From Candidatus Omnitrophota bacterium (lineage in GTDB: Bacteria > Omnitrophota > Gorgyraeia > B26-G9), in assembly GCA_028718845.1 (NCBI GenBank), contig JAQULA010000009.1, positions 1 to 20,228 of the forward strand: a stretch of 20,228 nt of DNA, written 5' to 3'. The first letter of the stretch is position 1. The number at the start of each line of letters is the position of its first letter. The translations under genes were made by a program, and so were the position numbers. The notes under the pieces were generated by a model. The model was not told the DNA's origin. It searched no databases and saw only the letters and a list, made by a program, of their open reading frames with translations. This document shows positions 6,432 through 13,751 of this stretch, in pieces.

Positions 6432-6901
6432 TGAAATTAACCGCGCTGCAAAAAAAAATTATCGGTTTTCTGCAACAGGATCTGCCTTCGGTGCATGCAC
6501 CCTATCGCTTATTTGCCGAGGAAATGGGCGTAGATGAACAGCGGATCATCAAAGAAATTAAATTCCTTAAAAAGAGCGGCGCGATCCGGCGTTTTGGCGC
6601 CGTGCTTAGCCACCATAAAGTCGGACTGAAAGTGAATTGTATGTGTGTTTGGGATGTTCCCGGTGCGGGGCTGGAAAGAATCGGCCGGGCCGCCCGGCGG
6701 GAGCGCTCCGTCAGTCATTGCTACGAAAGAGAAAGAGTTCCCGGATGGACGTTTAATTTTTATACCATGATCCATGGCCGTTCAAAAACCGAATGTGAAG
6801 CGGTAGTCCGGCGTCTCAGCCGGGTAAGCGGCATTGTCGCGTACCGGATGTTGTTTACCAAACAACAGTTTAAAAAAACAAGTCCGCGTTATGAGGTGTG
6901 A
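6431..6901 (+). CDS. ahbB: siroheme decarboxylase subunit (Lrp/AsnC-like, AhbB/NirD type)
   Basis: Partner subunit of the siroheme decarboxylase, 156 residues, paralogous to its neighbour. The N-terminal helix-turn-helix (LPSVHAPYRLFAEEMGV, then SGAIRRFGAVLSH) is followed by a ferredoxin-like domain with SVSHCYERE and WTFNFYTMIHG, matching the HCY and YTMIHG segments typical of one of the two subunits. The start overlaps the previous stop by one base, so translation is very likely coupled and yields a 1:1 ratio, as suits a heterodimer. The gene ends 15 bp before hemL. Confidence 0.8.
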   Translation: MKLTALQKKIIGFLQQDLPSVHAPYRLFAEEMGVDEQRIIKEIKFLKKSGAIRRFGAVLSHHKVGLKVNCMCVWDVPGAGLERIGRAARRERSVSHCYERERVPGWTFNFYTMIHGRSKTECEAVVRRLSRVSGIVAYRMLFTKQQFKKTSPRYEV

Positions 6902-6916
6902 GGAAAGGAAACCAAC

Positions 6917-8188
6917 GTGAAAAAACGGAAAAAATCCGGCGATTATTTTCGACGGGCATTGCGGTTAATTCCCGGCGGGGTGAACAGCCCGGTCCGGGCG
7001 TTTGGCGCAGTCGGCGGGTATCCTCTGTTCATTGAAAAAGGGAAGGGCAGCCGCATTTATGACGTCGACGGCAACGCGTATATCGATTATGTATTAAGCT
7101 GGGGTCCGCTGATACTAGGCCATAGCCGCCGGGAGGTCATTGCGGCTATCAAGCAGGCGGCGGAAAAAGGAGCCAGCTTCGGCGCGCCGACTCCGGGCGA
7201 GGTTATGCTGGCGGAGATGCTTACCGCGGCTTTTCCTTCCATGGAACAGGTGCGGTTGGTTAATTCCGGCACCGAGGCGACTATGAGCGCTTTGCGTCTG
7301 GCTCGCGGCTATACCAAAAAAGACACGATTATCAAATTTGAGGGATGTTATCACGGTCACAGCGATGGTCTGCTGGTCAAGGCCGGCAGCGGCGCGGCTA
7401 CGTTCGGGGTTCCCACCAGTGCGGGGGTGCCCGGCGATTACGCTAAGCATACTATTGTTGTTCCGTACAACGATATCGACGCGCTGCGGTCGGTTATCGC
7501 CGGCCGGCATAAGCAAATTGCCGCGGTTATTATCGAGCCGGTGTGCGGCAATATGGGCGTGGTTGTGCCGAAACCCGATTTTCTTGCGGAGTTGCGCCGG
7601 ATTACCCGGAAATACGGGGTCATGCTTATCTTTGACGAAGTAATGACCGGTTTCCGCCTCTGTTTCGGAGGAGCTCAGACATTGTACGGTATTGACCCGG
7701 ATATCACCTGTTTGGGGAAAATTATCGGCGGCGGCATGCCGATCGGCGCTTATGGAGCGAAAAAGGAGATTATGGCCGGAGTTGCTCCGCTGGGGCCGGT
7801 GTATCAGGCCGGGACCCTGTCCGGGAATCCTTTGGCGGTGGCGTGCGGATTAAAAACATTACAAATTTTAAGAAAATTGGATTATAATACACTCAATGAG
7901 CGGTGCCGCCGGCTTTGTCGCGGAATAGATGACTTGGGTATCCCAGGGATCAGCACTAACTCTATCGGCTCGATGTTTACGCTTTTTTTTAACGATGGTC
8001 CGGTGGTAAATTACGCCGCCGCGGCGCGCAGCGACGTGAAAAAATACGCGCGTTATTTCAACGCGTTGCTTAATAACGGTATATACTGCGCTCCGTCCCA
8101 ATTCGAGGCGAACTTTTTATCGTTTGCCCATTCGGACGCGGACATTGCCGAAACGTTAAAGACGGTTAAAAAAATCATAACACGATAG
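6917..8188 (+). CDS. hemL: glutamate-1-semialdehyde 2,1-aminomutase
   Basis: PLP-dependent enzyme that converts glutamate-1-semialdehyde to 5-aminolevulinate, the substrate of HemB, in the C5 pathway. The 423-residue length is normal. Visible are PGGVNSPVRAF at the N terminus, NSGTEATMSALRLAR (117-130), the phosphate and ring contacts GCYHGH and FDEVMTGFR, and the PLP lysine K268 in CLGKIIGGGMPIGAYG. Start is GTG, preceded by AGGAAAGGAA at 6901-6910. The partner glutamyl-tRNA reductase (HemA) is not in the window. Together with hemB and the three ahb genes it forms a heme-focused gene cluster. Confidence 0.95.
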   Translation: MKKRKKSGDYFRRALRLIPGGVNSPVRAFGAVGGYPLFIEKGKGSRIYDVDGNAYIDYVLSWGPLILGHSRREVIAAIKQAAEKGASFGAPTPGEVMLAEMLTAAFPSMEQVRLVNSGTEATMSALRLARGYTKKDTIIKFEGCYHGHSDGLLVKAGSGAATFGVPTSAGVPGDYAKHTIVVPYNDIDALRSVIAGRHKQIAAVIIEPVCGNMGVVVPKPDFLAELRRITRKYGVMLIFDEVMTGFRLCFGGAQTLYGIDPDITCLGKIIGGGMPIGAYGAKKEIMAGVAPLGPVYQAGTLSGNPLAVACGLKTLQILRKLDYNTLNERCRRLCRGIDDLGIPGISTNSIGSMFTLFFNDGPVVNYAAAARSDVKKYARYFNALLNNGIYCAPSQFEANFLSFAHSDADIAETLKTVKKIITR

Positions 8189-8198
8189 GAAAAAAACT

Positions 8199-8447
8199 AT
8201 GTTTAGTATCGGTATGCCGGAATTGATCCTGATATTCGTGGTGGCGATGATGGTGTTTGGCCCGCGTAAGCTTCCGGAGATCGGCCGGACCCTGGGCAAA
8301 GCGATGCGTGAATTTAAAAAAGCAACGGATGATTTTAAAGAAGCGATAAACCAGGAACCTCCGCCGGAAATCGTGAAGGAAGTGGAAACGAAACTTAAAG
8401 AAAACGAAGAAAAGCTGAAAAATGAGGGGAAAACACTTCGTGGCTAA
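8199..8447 (+). CDS. tatA: Sec-independent translocase subunit TatA/TatB family
   Basis: An 82-residue protein with a short N-terminal transmembrane helix (about 4-20), the FGPRKLPEIG hinge, an amphipathic helix (LGKAMREFKKATDDFKEAI) and a charged C-terminal tail. TatA forms the pore of the twin-arginine system, which exports folded proteins, often cofactor-bound. The FG and KLPE signature fits TatA, while MFxIGxPEL and the longer tail also recall TatB, so it could serve as the TatB-like partner of the shorter paralogue 60 bp beyond tatC. It starts 10 bp after hemL (AGGA upstream) and its stop overlaps the likely tatC start by 8 bp. Confidence 0.9.
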   Translation: MFSIGMPELILIFVVAMMVFGPRKLPEIGRTLGKAMREFKKATDDFKEAINQEPPPEIVKEVETKLKENEEKLKNEGKTLRG

Positions 8448-9195
8448 ACCGGTAGAGGTTATGGATAAACCGCGTTCGGTGATGGAGCATCTTGAAGAGC
8501 TGCGTAACCGGATCCTGTTTTCCCTCGGTCTGATCGTTGTCTGTTCCAGCCTTGTTTACGGGCTTGTGCCCCGGATTCTCGTGTCGCTTACCAAACCGGT
8601 GGGGAAATTATATTTTATGAGCCCGGCGGAAGCGTTTTGGGTACAGGTAAAGCTGGCTTTGATCATCGGCGTCTATTGCGCTTTTCCGTTTATTTTTTTT
8701 CAGATTTGGCGGTTTGTCGAACTGGGCCTGCAACAGCGTGAAAAGCGCTGCGTTGCGCCCTTGACCCTGGCAAGCTTTTTGCTGTTCACCCTGGGGGCCG
8801 GGTTTTGTTATTATCTGGTTATTCCGGTGGCGATAAAATTTTTGCTGTCTTACGGTTCGGATGCGCTGGTACCGCTTATTTCAGTCAGCCGGTACTTGTC
8901 GTTTATCGGCTGCCTGCTTTTTGCGTTCGGGGCTACGTTTCAGCTTCCCCTGGTCCTGATGTTTCTTTCCCGGATCGGGATGGTCAACAGCCGGTCGCTG
9001 CGGAAATTCCGGAAATTCGCGATTGTCGGGAGCTTTATCGTTGCCGCGGCGCTGACGCCGACTCCGGATATGGTAAATCAGATGCTGCTGGCAATACCGA
9101 TAATCGTTTTATATGAGATCAGCATCTGGCTGATTTTGATTTTTGAACACAGAAAAGGCGCGGTTGTTGCGCGAGATGCCGAGCGTGTCGGTTAA
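8440..9195 (+). CDS. tatC: Sec-independent translocase subunit TatC
   Basis: Polytopic inner-membrane receptor of the twin-arginine pathway, binding the RR signal peptide. It has six hydrophobic segments, the N-terminal motif MEHLEELRNRI, the conserved SPAEAFWVQVKLA segment and FQIWRFVELGL. The GTG at 8440 is chosen because GAGGGG lies about 10 bases upstream and it overlaps the tatA stop in the usual coupled fashion; an in-frame ATG at 8422 lacks a ribosome binding site and would add six residues. About 251 residues, normal for TatC. It lies between two tatA-like genes, and the linkage to heme genes suits export of heme or metal proteins. Confidence 0.93.
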   Translation: MAKPVEVMDKPRSVMEHLEELRNRILFSLGLIVVCSSLVYGLVPRILVSLTKPVGKLYFMSPAEAFWVQVKLALIIGVYCAFPFIFFQIWRFVELGLQQREKRCVAPLTLASFLLFTLGAGFCYYLVIPVAIKFLLSYGSDALVPLISVSRYLSFIGCLLFAFGATFQLPLVLMFLSRIGMVNSRSLRKFRKFAIVGSFIVAAALTPTPDMVNQMLLAIPIIVLYEISIWLILIFEHRKGAVVARDAERVG

Positions 9196-9218
9196 AACGG
9201 AAAACTCACTACAGAATG

Positions 9219-9243
9219 ACCTCATCGAATGCCGTAATGAGGT
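9219..9243 (+). promoter_or_regulatory. hairpin before the second tatA
   Basis: Perfect 7-bp inverted repeat ACCTCAT (9219-9225) and ATGAGGT (9237-9243) with an 11-nt loop, ending 7 bp before the AAGGAGG of the next gene. No T-run, so a translational or mRNA-processing role is more likely than termination. Confidence 0.4.
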
Positions 9244-9260
9244 AACATAAGGAGGGGATC

Positions 9261-9437
9261 GTGGGTAGATTTGGAGTGCCGGAATTACTGTTGATTCTGT
9301 TTATTCTTTTGCTGTTATTCGGTGCCGGAAAGCTTCCGGAGATTGCGCGGTCCATGGGCCAGAGTATCAAGGAATTCAAAAAATCGATGACGAAGGAAGA
9401 TGACGGCCAGGGCCCAGATAAAAAAGACGCCAAGTAA
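9261..9437 (+). CDS. tatA: second TatA-like protein (58 aa)
   Basis: A 58-residue GTG-started gene with a perfect AAGGAGG about 7 bases upstream. The product has the complete minimal TatA layout: helix FGVPELLLILFILLLLFGAG, hinge GKLPEIAR, amphipathic helix SMGQSIKEFKKSM and an acidic then lysine-rich tail. It is shorter than the TatA/B protein upstream of tatC, which suggests either two TatA forms or a division into TatA and TatB roles. It lies 65 bp after tatC and 9 bp before rlmI. A hairpin lies just upstream of its ribosome binding site. Confidence 0.88.
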   Translation: MGRFGVPELLLILFILLLLFGAGKLPEIARSMGQSIKEFKKSMTKEDDGQGPDKKDAK

Positions 9438-9446
9438 TGCGGGCTA

Positions 9447-10625
9447 ATGGTCACGGTAACGCTTAACCCCCAGCAGGAAGAACATATCGCGTCCGGGAAC
9501 ACGTTTATATTTACGGCCCAGATCAATAACGTAAGCGGCGCGTATAATCCCGGAGATATTGTTGATGTACGGAGTTTTGAAAAAAAATTTCTCGGCCGCG
9601 GCTATATCAATCCCGCCGCAAACGTCGCGGTACGGCTTTTAACCCGTAACGACGAACCGGTGGACAAGGAGTTTTTTATCCGCCGACTGCAGCAGGCGCT
9701 TGCTCTGCGCCGGACCGTGCTCGATGCCGATACCACCCTGTATCGCCTGGTTTTTTCGGAGTCGGATTATCTACCCGGGCTTATTATCGATGTCTACGGC
9801 GGTTATTTGGTCCTGCAGACGCTTACGCTGGGCATGGAACAACGCCGAGACCTGATTGTCGATTGCCTGCGTGAATTGATTCACCCAAAGGGGATTTATT
9901 TGCGCAACGATACCCAGCAGCGCGTGCGTGAGGGATTATTGCTTGAAAAAAGGGCCCTGAGCGGGAAGTTTCCCGCCGGCGTGGAAGTTAAAGAGAACGG
10001 GATCAATTTCCGTGTTGATGTCGAGAACGGGCAAAAAACCGGTTTTTATATCGACCGCCGTTCGGCCCGGCAATTACTGCGGCCGGCGGTCAGGCATAAA
10101 CGGATTTTGGATTGTTTCTGTTATAACGGGTCGTTTAGTGTCTACGCCCAGGCCTACGGTGCGGCCTGGACCACCGGTATCGATATTTCCGCGCACGCGC
10201 TTAAACAAGCGGAAAACAATATGCGCGCCAACAATATTGACAGCCGAAAGTATTCCCTGCTTGAAGCGGATGTTTTTGAATCGTTGAAAATATTATCCGG
10301 CCGTAAAGAGAAATTCGATGTGGTCGTTATCGATCCCCCGGGATTTTCCAGCGCCCGGCATAAAGCCGATGCGGCGCTGCGATCGTATCGGGAGCTGCAC
10401 GCGCGGGTATTGGGAGTGCTTCAGCCCGGAGGATTGCTCGTGACCGCCTGCGCCTCATATCATGTCGATGACGATTCGTTCCGCCGACTCCTGCTGGAAA
10501 CAGCGCACTCCGCGGGCCGTTCGATCCGGATGCTGGGATGGGCAACTCAGCCGGCGGATCACCCCAGTCTTCTGCATAAAAAAGAAACGGCTTATTTTAA
10601 ATGCCTGCTTGCCGAAGTCAGTTAA
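9447..10625 (+). CDS. rlmI: class I SAM-dependent rRNA cytosine-5 methyltransferase (RlmI-like)
   Basis: Homologous along its length to RlmI, which makes m5C1962 in 23S rRNA. The 392 residues comprise an N-terminal PUA-like domain (1-75, ending GRGYINPAANVAVRLLT), a central domain with SESDYLPGLIIDVYGGYLVLQ, and a Rossmann methyltransferase: GQKTGFYIDRRSAR, ILDCFCYNGSFSV (SAM-binding loop), GIDISAHAL and VVIDPPGF. The catalytic-cysteine region is VTACASYHV, and ADHP near the end is also shared with RlmI. The ATG follows the second tatA by 9 bp without a strong Shine-Dalgarno sequence, so coupling is likely. The stop codon is 7 bp from the stop of a convergent minus-strand gene. Target site inferred from homology only. 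Confidence 0.85.
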   Translation: MVTVTLNPQQEEHIASGNTFIFTAQINNVSGAYNPGDIVDVRSFEKKFLGRGYINPAANVAVRLLTRNDEPVDKEFFIRRLQQALALRRTVLDADTTLYRLVFSESDYLPGLIIDVYGGYLVLQTLTLGMEQRRDLIVDCLRELIHPKGIYLRNDTQQRVREGLLLEKRALSGKFPAGVEVKENGINFRVDVENGQKTGFYIDRRSARQLLRPAVRHKRILDCFCYNGSFSVYAQAYGAAWTTGIDISAHALKQAENNMRANNIDSRKYSLLEADVFESLKILSGRKEKFDVVVIDPPGFSSARHKADAALRSYRELHARVLGVLQPGGLLVTACASYHVDDDSFRRLLLETAHSAGRSIRMLGWATQPADHPSLLHKKETAYFKCLLAEVS

Positions 10626-10632
10626 CTTGGGA

Positions 10633-11187
10633 TTACCAACGGAAATTTTTACTTTTAGCCGGTTCGCTCACCGCTGGAGGTTGTTTGGGCTTGGGGGGTT
10701 CGGTCTTTTTCTGGGGCTTGGCCGATTTATACGATTCGAGTTCCGAGTGCAGCGTGGTCAGTTCCTGCTGCAACGCGGTTTCTTTTTCCTTGAGCTTGAT
10801 CAATTCTTCTCCCAGCAGCATGTTGGCGTTTTTAAGGTTTTCGGCTTCCTTTTTCAAGTCATTGAATTCCTTATCGATGCCGCTTTGTCCCTCCTGAGAG
10901 GTGGCCAGGTTTTGATTCAGGGCTTTATTCTTTTGCTCCAGGGCGGTAAGCATTGCCTGCAGTTTTTGCTCCGACTTCTTCAGGACAAAAAGCCGGTTAT
11001 TAGCCTGTTTCAGGTTATCGGTAATAACCGTATTGGCCTGTGCGAGTGTCCGGACTTTTGTTTGCAGGGTGGTGCTTTTTTGCAGTTCGACGTGTTTACG
11101 CGAATTCGCTCCCAGTGCCCACAAAAAACAGACAATATTAGTTATAAGCAGAAGAACGCATATCTTCCGTAACAGTGATTCGGTCAT
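10633..11187 (-). CDS. membrane-anchored coiled-coil protein of unknown function
   Basis: I do not recognise a named family. The 184 residues show one N-terminal transmembrane segment (about 7-26), a long Leu/Lys/Glu/Gln-rich coiled coil (about 35-150) and a Lys/Pro-rich tail (QKKTEPPKPKQPP, residues about 158-170). A signal-anchor topology with the coiled coil in the periplasm is likely. It is last in a three-gene minus-strand cluster behind a peptidoglycan-binding protein and an OmpA-like lipoprotein, with a 32-bp gap, suggesting an envelope or division scaffold role. Ribosome binding site weak (TAGG close to the ATG). Confidence 0.75.
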   Translation of the reverse strand: MTESLLRKICVLLLITNIVCFLWALGANSRKHVELQKSTTLQTKVRTLAQANTVITDNLKQANNRLFVLKKSEQKLQAMLTALEQKNKALNQNLATSQEGQSGIDKEFNDLKKEAENLKNANMLLGEELIKLKEKETALQQELTTLHSELESYKSAKPQKKTEPPKPKQPPAVSEPAKSKNFRW

Positions 11188-11219
11188 GGCCTACAGTGTT
11201 TGAATACGAACGCGTTATT

Positions 11220-11912
11220 TTACTTAATATCTTCCGTGGAAGATACTTCCGGAGCCGACTGCTCTTGTGGAATTACCGGAGCGCTTTGGTCGGCATTTTT
11301 CTTAATGATTTTTTCCGGTAATACGGTGATCTCTACGCGTCGATTCTGTTGACGGCCGGTGGTGCTGCTATTGGAAACTACCGGGCGGTATTCGCCGTAT
11401 CCTACCGCGGATAAGCGGGTAGGTTCGACATTTTTATTATCGACCAGATAGTGAAGAACGCTGGTTGCCCGGGCGGTTGAAAGTTCCCAGTTCGATTTCC
11501 AGCTGGACTTCGTTATCGGTTGGTTATCGGTATGGCCTTCGATGGCGATATTGCGGTCGCTGACTTGATTGTTGAGTACGGTAGCGACTTTATCCAGGAC
11601 CGGGTAAGCTTCTTTGCGGATAACCGCTTTTCCGGAATCGAATAATATTTCGTCGATAAACGTGATTACCAGTCCTTTGTTAAGCATTTCCAGACGGACC
11701 TGTTTCTCTTCGATCTCCTTTTTCAATTGCAGCTCCAGCTCTTTTTTCGCGCGCAGCAATTCTTCACGCGCCTGGCGTTCCTGCTCCAATTCCGTGCTCA
11801 GGTCGTCGATCTTATTGAGATCGTTGGGATTTCTTTTTTGTAAAACTATAGAACAGCCGCACAGTCCGATGATCAACGGGATTACCACCAAAAACTTAAA
11901 TTTAGCCACCAT
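11220..11912 (-). CDS. OmpA/MotB-type peptidoglycan-binding lipoprotein
   Basis: Predicted outer-membrane lipoprotein of 230 residues. The N-terminal hydrophobic segment ends LIIGLCGC, giving lipidation at C20; serine at +2 fits outer-membrane sorting. A coiled-coil region (about 35-75, rich in Glu, Lys and Leu) precedes an OmpA-like domain (about 78-198) with FDSGKAVI, IEGHTDNQP, NWELSTARATSVLHYL and QQNRRVEI, the residues that cradle peptidoglycan peptides. The ATG at 11912 is chosen over an upstream in-frame ATG at 11939 because a perfect AAGGAGG lies 5 bases before it and the signal peptide starts there. The closest architectures are Pal-like and MotB-like anchors; there is no flagellar context. 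It follows the peptidoglycan-binding gene by 23 bp. Confidence 0.85.
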   Translation of the reverse strand: MVAKFKFLVVIPLIIGLCGCSIVLQKRNPNDLNKIDDLSTELEQERQAREELLRAKKELELQLKKEIEEKQVRLEMLNKGLVITFIDEILFDSGKAVIRKEAYPVLDKVATVLNNQVSDRNIAIEGHTDNQPITKSSWKSNWELSTARATSVLHYLVDNKNVEPTRLSAVGYGEYRPVVSNSSTTGRQQNRRVEITVLPEKIIKKNADQSAPVIPQEQSAPEVSSTEDIK

Positions 11913-11935
11913 AGGCACCTCCTTATAGAATGCGA

Positions 11936-12433
11936 TCAATTTTTGGTTTCAGTTTTAGATATTGTGAGAAACGGTTTTAATCTTTCCCAGGTTTTTACGC
12001 CAACGATTCCATCAACGACAAGATTATGGGTTCGTTGAAAATCCCGGATTGCCTTTTTTGTTTTCGGCCCCATTTTCCCGTCAATCGCGCCGACATCCAT
12101 TCCGGCGTTTTTAAGCGCTTTTTGCAGATCAATAACCCGGTAATTCCGGTTTGAGGTTATCGCATCTTCGCCTTTTGCCGGCAGCATCGTTGTCGGTAAC
12201 CCGGTTCCCTCCGGAGCCGGGGCTTGTGTCTCTTTTTTGGAAAGCAAATCGATACTTGCTTCCGGCTTGGTAATTATTTCGATTTCCGGTAAAACAAAAT
12301 CGTCCGGCTGTGCTTTTTTATCGGCTGCCGGGCGCCTTCCCATTGCTTGAACCGGAGAGAGGGCGCACAGCGAATACACTCCAAAAACCATGAAATATAT
12401 TACTCTGCTAACAACATCTCTTTTCAACCGCAT
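11936..12433 (-). CDS. secreted protein with C-terminal PG_binding_1 domain
   Basis: 165 residues: a signal peptide (residues 1-30, basic RLKR then a hydrophobic core ending PVQA), a Pro/Ala/Lys-rich linker, and a C-terminal peptidoglycan-binding domain (about 98-155: IDLQKALKNAGMDVGAIDG, then GPKTKKAIRDFQ and DGIVGVKTWERL). It probably binds cell wall in the periplasm; no catalytic domain is seen. An in-frame ATG 37 codons upstream is rejected because a good promoter (TTGACT, 17 bp, TAAGAT) lies within that extension and the signal peptide begins at 12433. GGAG sits very close to this ATG. First gene of the envelope cluster. Confidence 0.82.
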   Translation of the reverse strand: MRLKRDVVSRVIYFMVFGVYSLCALSPVQAMGRRPAADKKAQPDDFVLPEIEIITKPEASIDLLSKKETQAPAPEGTGLPTTMLPAKGEDAITSNRNYRVIDLQKALKNAGMDVGAIDGKMGPKTKKAIRDFQRTHNLVVDGIVGVKTWERLKPFLTISKTETKN

Positions 12434-12467
12434 TCTCCGTGAATTTCCATGCAAAAAGTTAACTTCA

Positions 12468-12496
12468 ATCTTAACACTTTTGAATTCTAAAGTCAA
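12468..12496 (-). promoter_or_regulatory. sigma70-type promoter of the envelope operon
   Basis: On the minus strand TTGACT (12496-12491), 17-bp spacer, TAAGAT (12473-12468). It places transcription start near 12461, about 28 nt before the ATG at 12433, and fixes the choice of start codon for the peptidoglycan-binding protein. Confidence 0.55.
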
Positions 12497-12569
12497 GTGC
12501 GCAGAGTTTTTCGCAACTTGCTGGAAATACATATTCTTACGCACTCCGCGCCGTGAAGGGAAGTAGCGG

Positions 12570-12653
12570 TTATGCGCCTCGGCAAGGCTTGCGGCCGTGA
12601 TTAGCTTTTTTCGAGCGCCATCTTAATTTGCCTTTTCGTGTTCTCTTAGCCAT
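12570..12653 (-). CDS. 27-residue highly basic small protein
   Basis: Too short for routine gene calling but well supported: ATG at 12653, stop TAA at 12570, a perfect TAAGGAGG 7 bases upstream, and a strong promoter (12684-12717). The product begins MAKRTRKGKLRW and contains KKANHGRKP; 13 of 27 residues are Lys, Arg or His and none are acidic. Size and composition resemble small ribosome-associated proteins such as Thx/bS22-type or bL36-like polypeptides, but I cannot assign it to one with confidence. It appears monocistronic, between tsaD and the envelope operon. A nucleic-acid-binding role is inference from charge only. Confidence 0.7.
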   Translation of the reverse strand: MAKRTRKGKLRWRSKKANHGRKPCRGA

Positions 12654-12683
12654 TTTGATTCCTCCTTATCGTGCTTTAGATTC

Positions 12684-12717
12684 ATTATATTATTGGCAAA
12701 AAAAACGCTTTTGTCAA
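12684..12717 (-). promoter_or_regulatory. strong promoter of the small basic protein gene
   Basis: Consensus TTGACA on the minus strand (12717-12712). Possible -10 hexamers overlap: AATAAT with a 17-bp spacer (12694-12689), or a perfect TATAAT (12689-12684) with a long 22-bp spacer. The first is the more plausible. Confidence 0.6.
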
Positions 12718-12747
12718 TTGCCAATTTCAAAAATCCGGATTTCCCCG

Positions 12748-13737
12748 TTATCGGGTGGCGCAGGCGCTGAGCGTGTAATCTGAACGGCGGCCTTTTTTAT
12801 AGAGATGATAACCCAGTCCGGCGATCATCGCCGCGTTATCGATGCAAAATCTTTTTTCGGCCGGTAAAACGGTTATGCCTTGTTTGCCGCCTTCTTCAAT
12901 CAGGCGCTCTCTCAGCAAACTGTTGCAGGTGACGCCGCCGCCGACGCACAGGGTTTTGATATTATAATAACGGCAGGCCGCGATGCTTTTGCGGACAATC
13001 GTGTTAACGGCTTCCTGCTGAAAGGCGCAGGCTATCTGAGCCTTGGTTTTCCTGGTCCGGGTTTTTAATTTTTGCCAGGTGTAAAGCACGTCGGTTTTAA
13101 TGCCGCTGAAACTGAAATCGAAACTGTCTTCAAATTGAGCGCAGTTAAAATGAAACGGAGAATCCTTGACCGTGCGAGCCAGGGTATCGATGACCGGCCC
13201 TCCGGGATAAGGCAGCTCCATGATCTTGGCTACTTTGTCGAAGGCCTCTCCCGCGGCGTCGTCCCGGGTCCGGCCGATAATGCGGATAGATTCCACCCCC
13301 CGGACCAGAGCGATGCTGGTATGCCCGCCGGAGACAACCAACCCGATGAAAGGGAAGGTCAGGCGTTTTTTATTTAAAAACGGGGAAAAAAGATGAGCAT
13401 GGATATGATTTACCCCGAGCAACGGCGCAGCCAAACCCAGGCTCAGTGCTTTCGCGAACGATACCCCGACCAGTAATGAGCCGACCAGTCCCGGGGTATG
13501 GGTAACGGCAATCAGGTCGATATCGGAAAACGACGCCTTGGCTTCCTTGAGCGCGGCGGTCGTTACCGGGATTATATATTCCAGATGGAACCGTGAGGCG
13601 ATTTCCGGGACGATCCCGCCAAAGCGCTGATGCAGGTGTACGCTGGAACTGACACAGGACGACAAAACCGTATGTCCGTTCTTCACCACCGCCGCCGCGG
13701 TTTCATCGCAGGATGTCTCGATGCCCAAGACCAACAT
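12748..13737 (-). CDS. tsaD: tRNA N6-adenosine threonylcarbamoyltransferase
   Basis: Transfers the threonylcarbamoyl group to A37 of ANN-decoding tRNAs (t6A), acting with TsaB, TsaE and TsaC. The 329-residue ASKHA-fold protein shows LGIETSCDETAAAVV at the N terminus, the metal-binding HIHAH (H111 and H115), VSGGHTSI, GEAFDKVAK, and the C-terminal CIDNAAMIAGLG with its conserved aspartate. The length is normal. TsaB and TsaE are not nearby. It is last in the minus-strand run from gatC; the gap to the deacetylase gene consists almost entirely of heptamer and decamer repeats, and a GAGG lies about 9 bases before the ATG. Confidence 0.95.
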   Translation of the reverse strand: MLVLGIETSCDETAAAVVKNGHTVLSSCVSSSVHLHQRFGGIVPEIASRFHLEYIIPVTTAALKEAKASFSDIDLIAVTHTPGLVGSLLVGVSFAKALSLGLAAPLLGVNHIHAHLFSPFLNKKRLTFPFIGLVVSGGHTSIALVRGVESIRIIGRTRDDAAGEAFDKVAKIMELPYPGGPVIDTLARTVKDSPFHFNCAQFEDSFDFSFSGIKTDVLYTWQKLKTRTRKTKAQIACAFQQEAVNTIVRKSIAACRYYNIKTLCVGGGVTCNSLLRERLIEEGGKQGITVLPAEKRFCIDNAAMIAGLGYHLYKKGRRSDYTLSACATR

Positions 13738-13751
13738 TACCGGAACCTCAG

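Noticed and set aside
5985..6901. The two AsnC-like genes as transcription regulators
   Set aside because: Their position inside a heme cluster next to ahbC, one-base overlap and conserved HNYLRE and HCYERE segments match siroheme decarboxylase subunits.
11936..12544. Longer start for the peptidoglycan-binding protein at 12544
   Set aside because: The added residues bury the signal peptide, and the promoter at 12468-12496 lies inside the extension.
12499..12551. Terminator of the small basic protein gene (GCGCAGAGT and ACTCCGCGC inverted repeat)
   Set aside because: The loop is 35 nt, one pair is G-U and there is no T-run; it may be chance.
12720..12765. Intrinsic terminator at the end of tsaD
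   Set aside because: Only a 4-bp CCCG/CGGG stem overlaps the stop codon and a loopless AAATCCGGATTT palindrome follows, with a short T-run; too weak to call.
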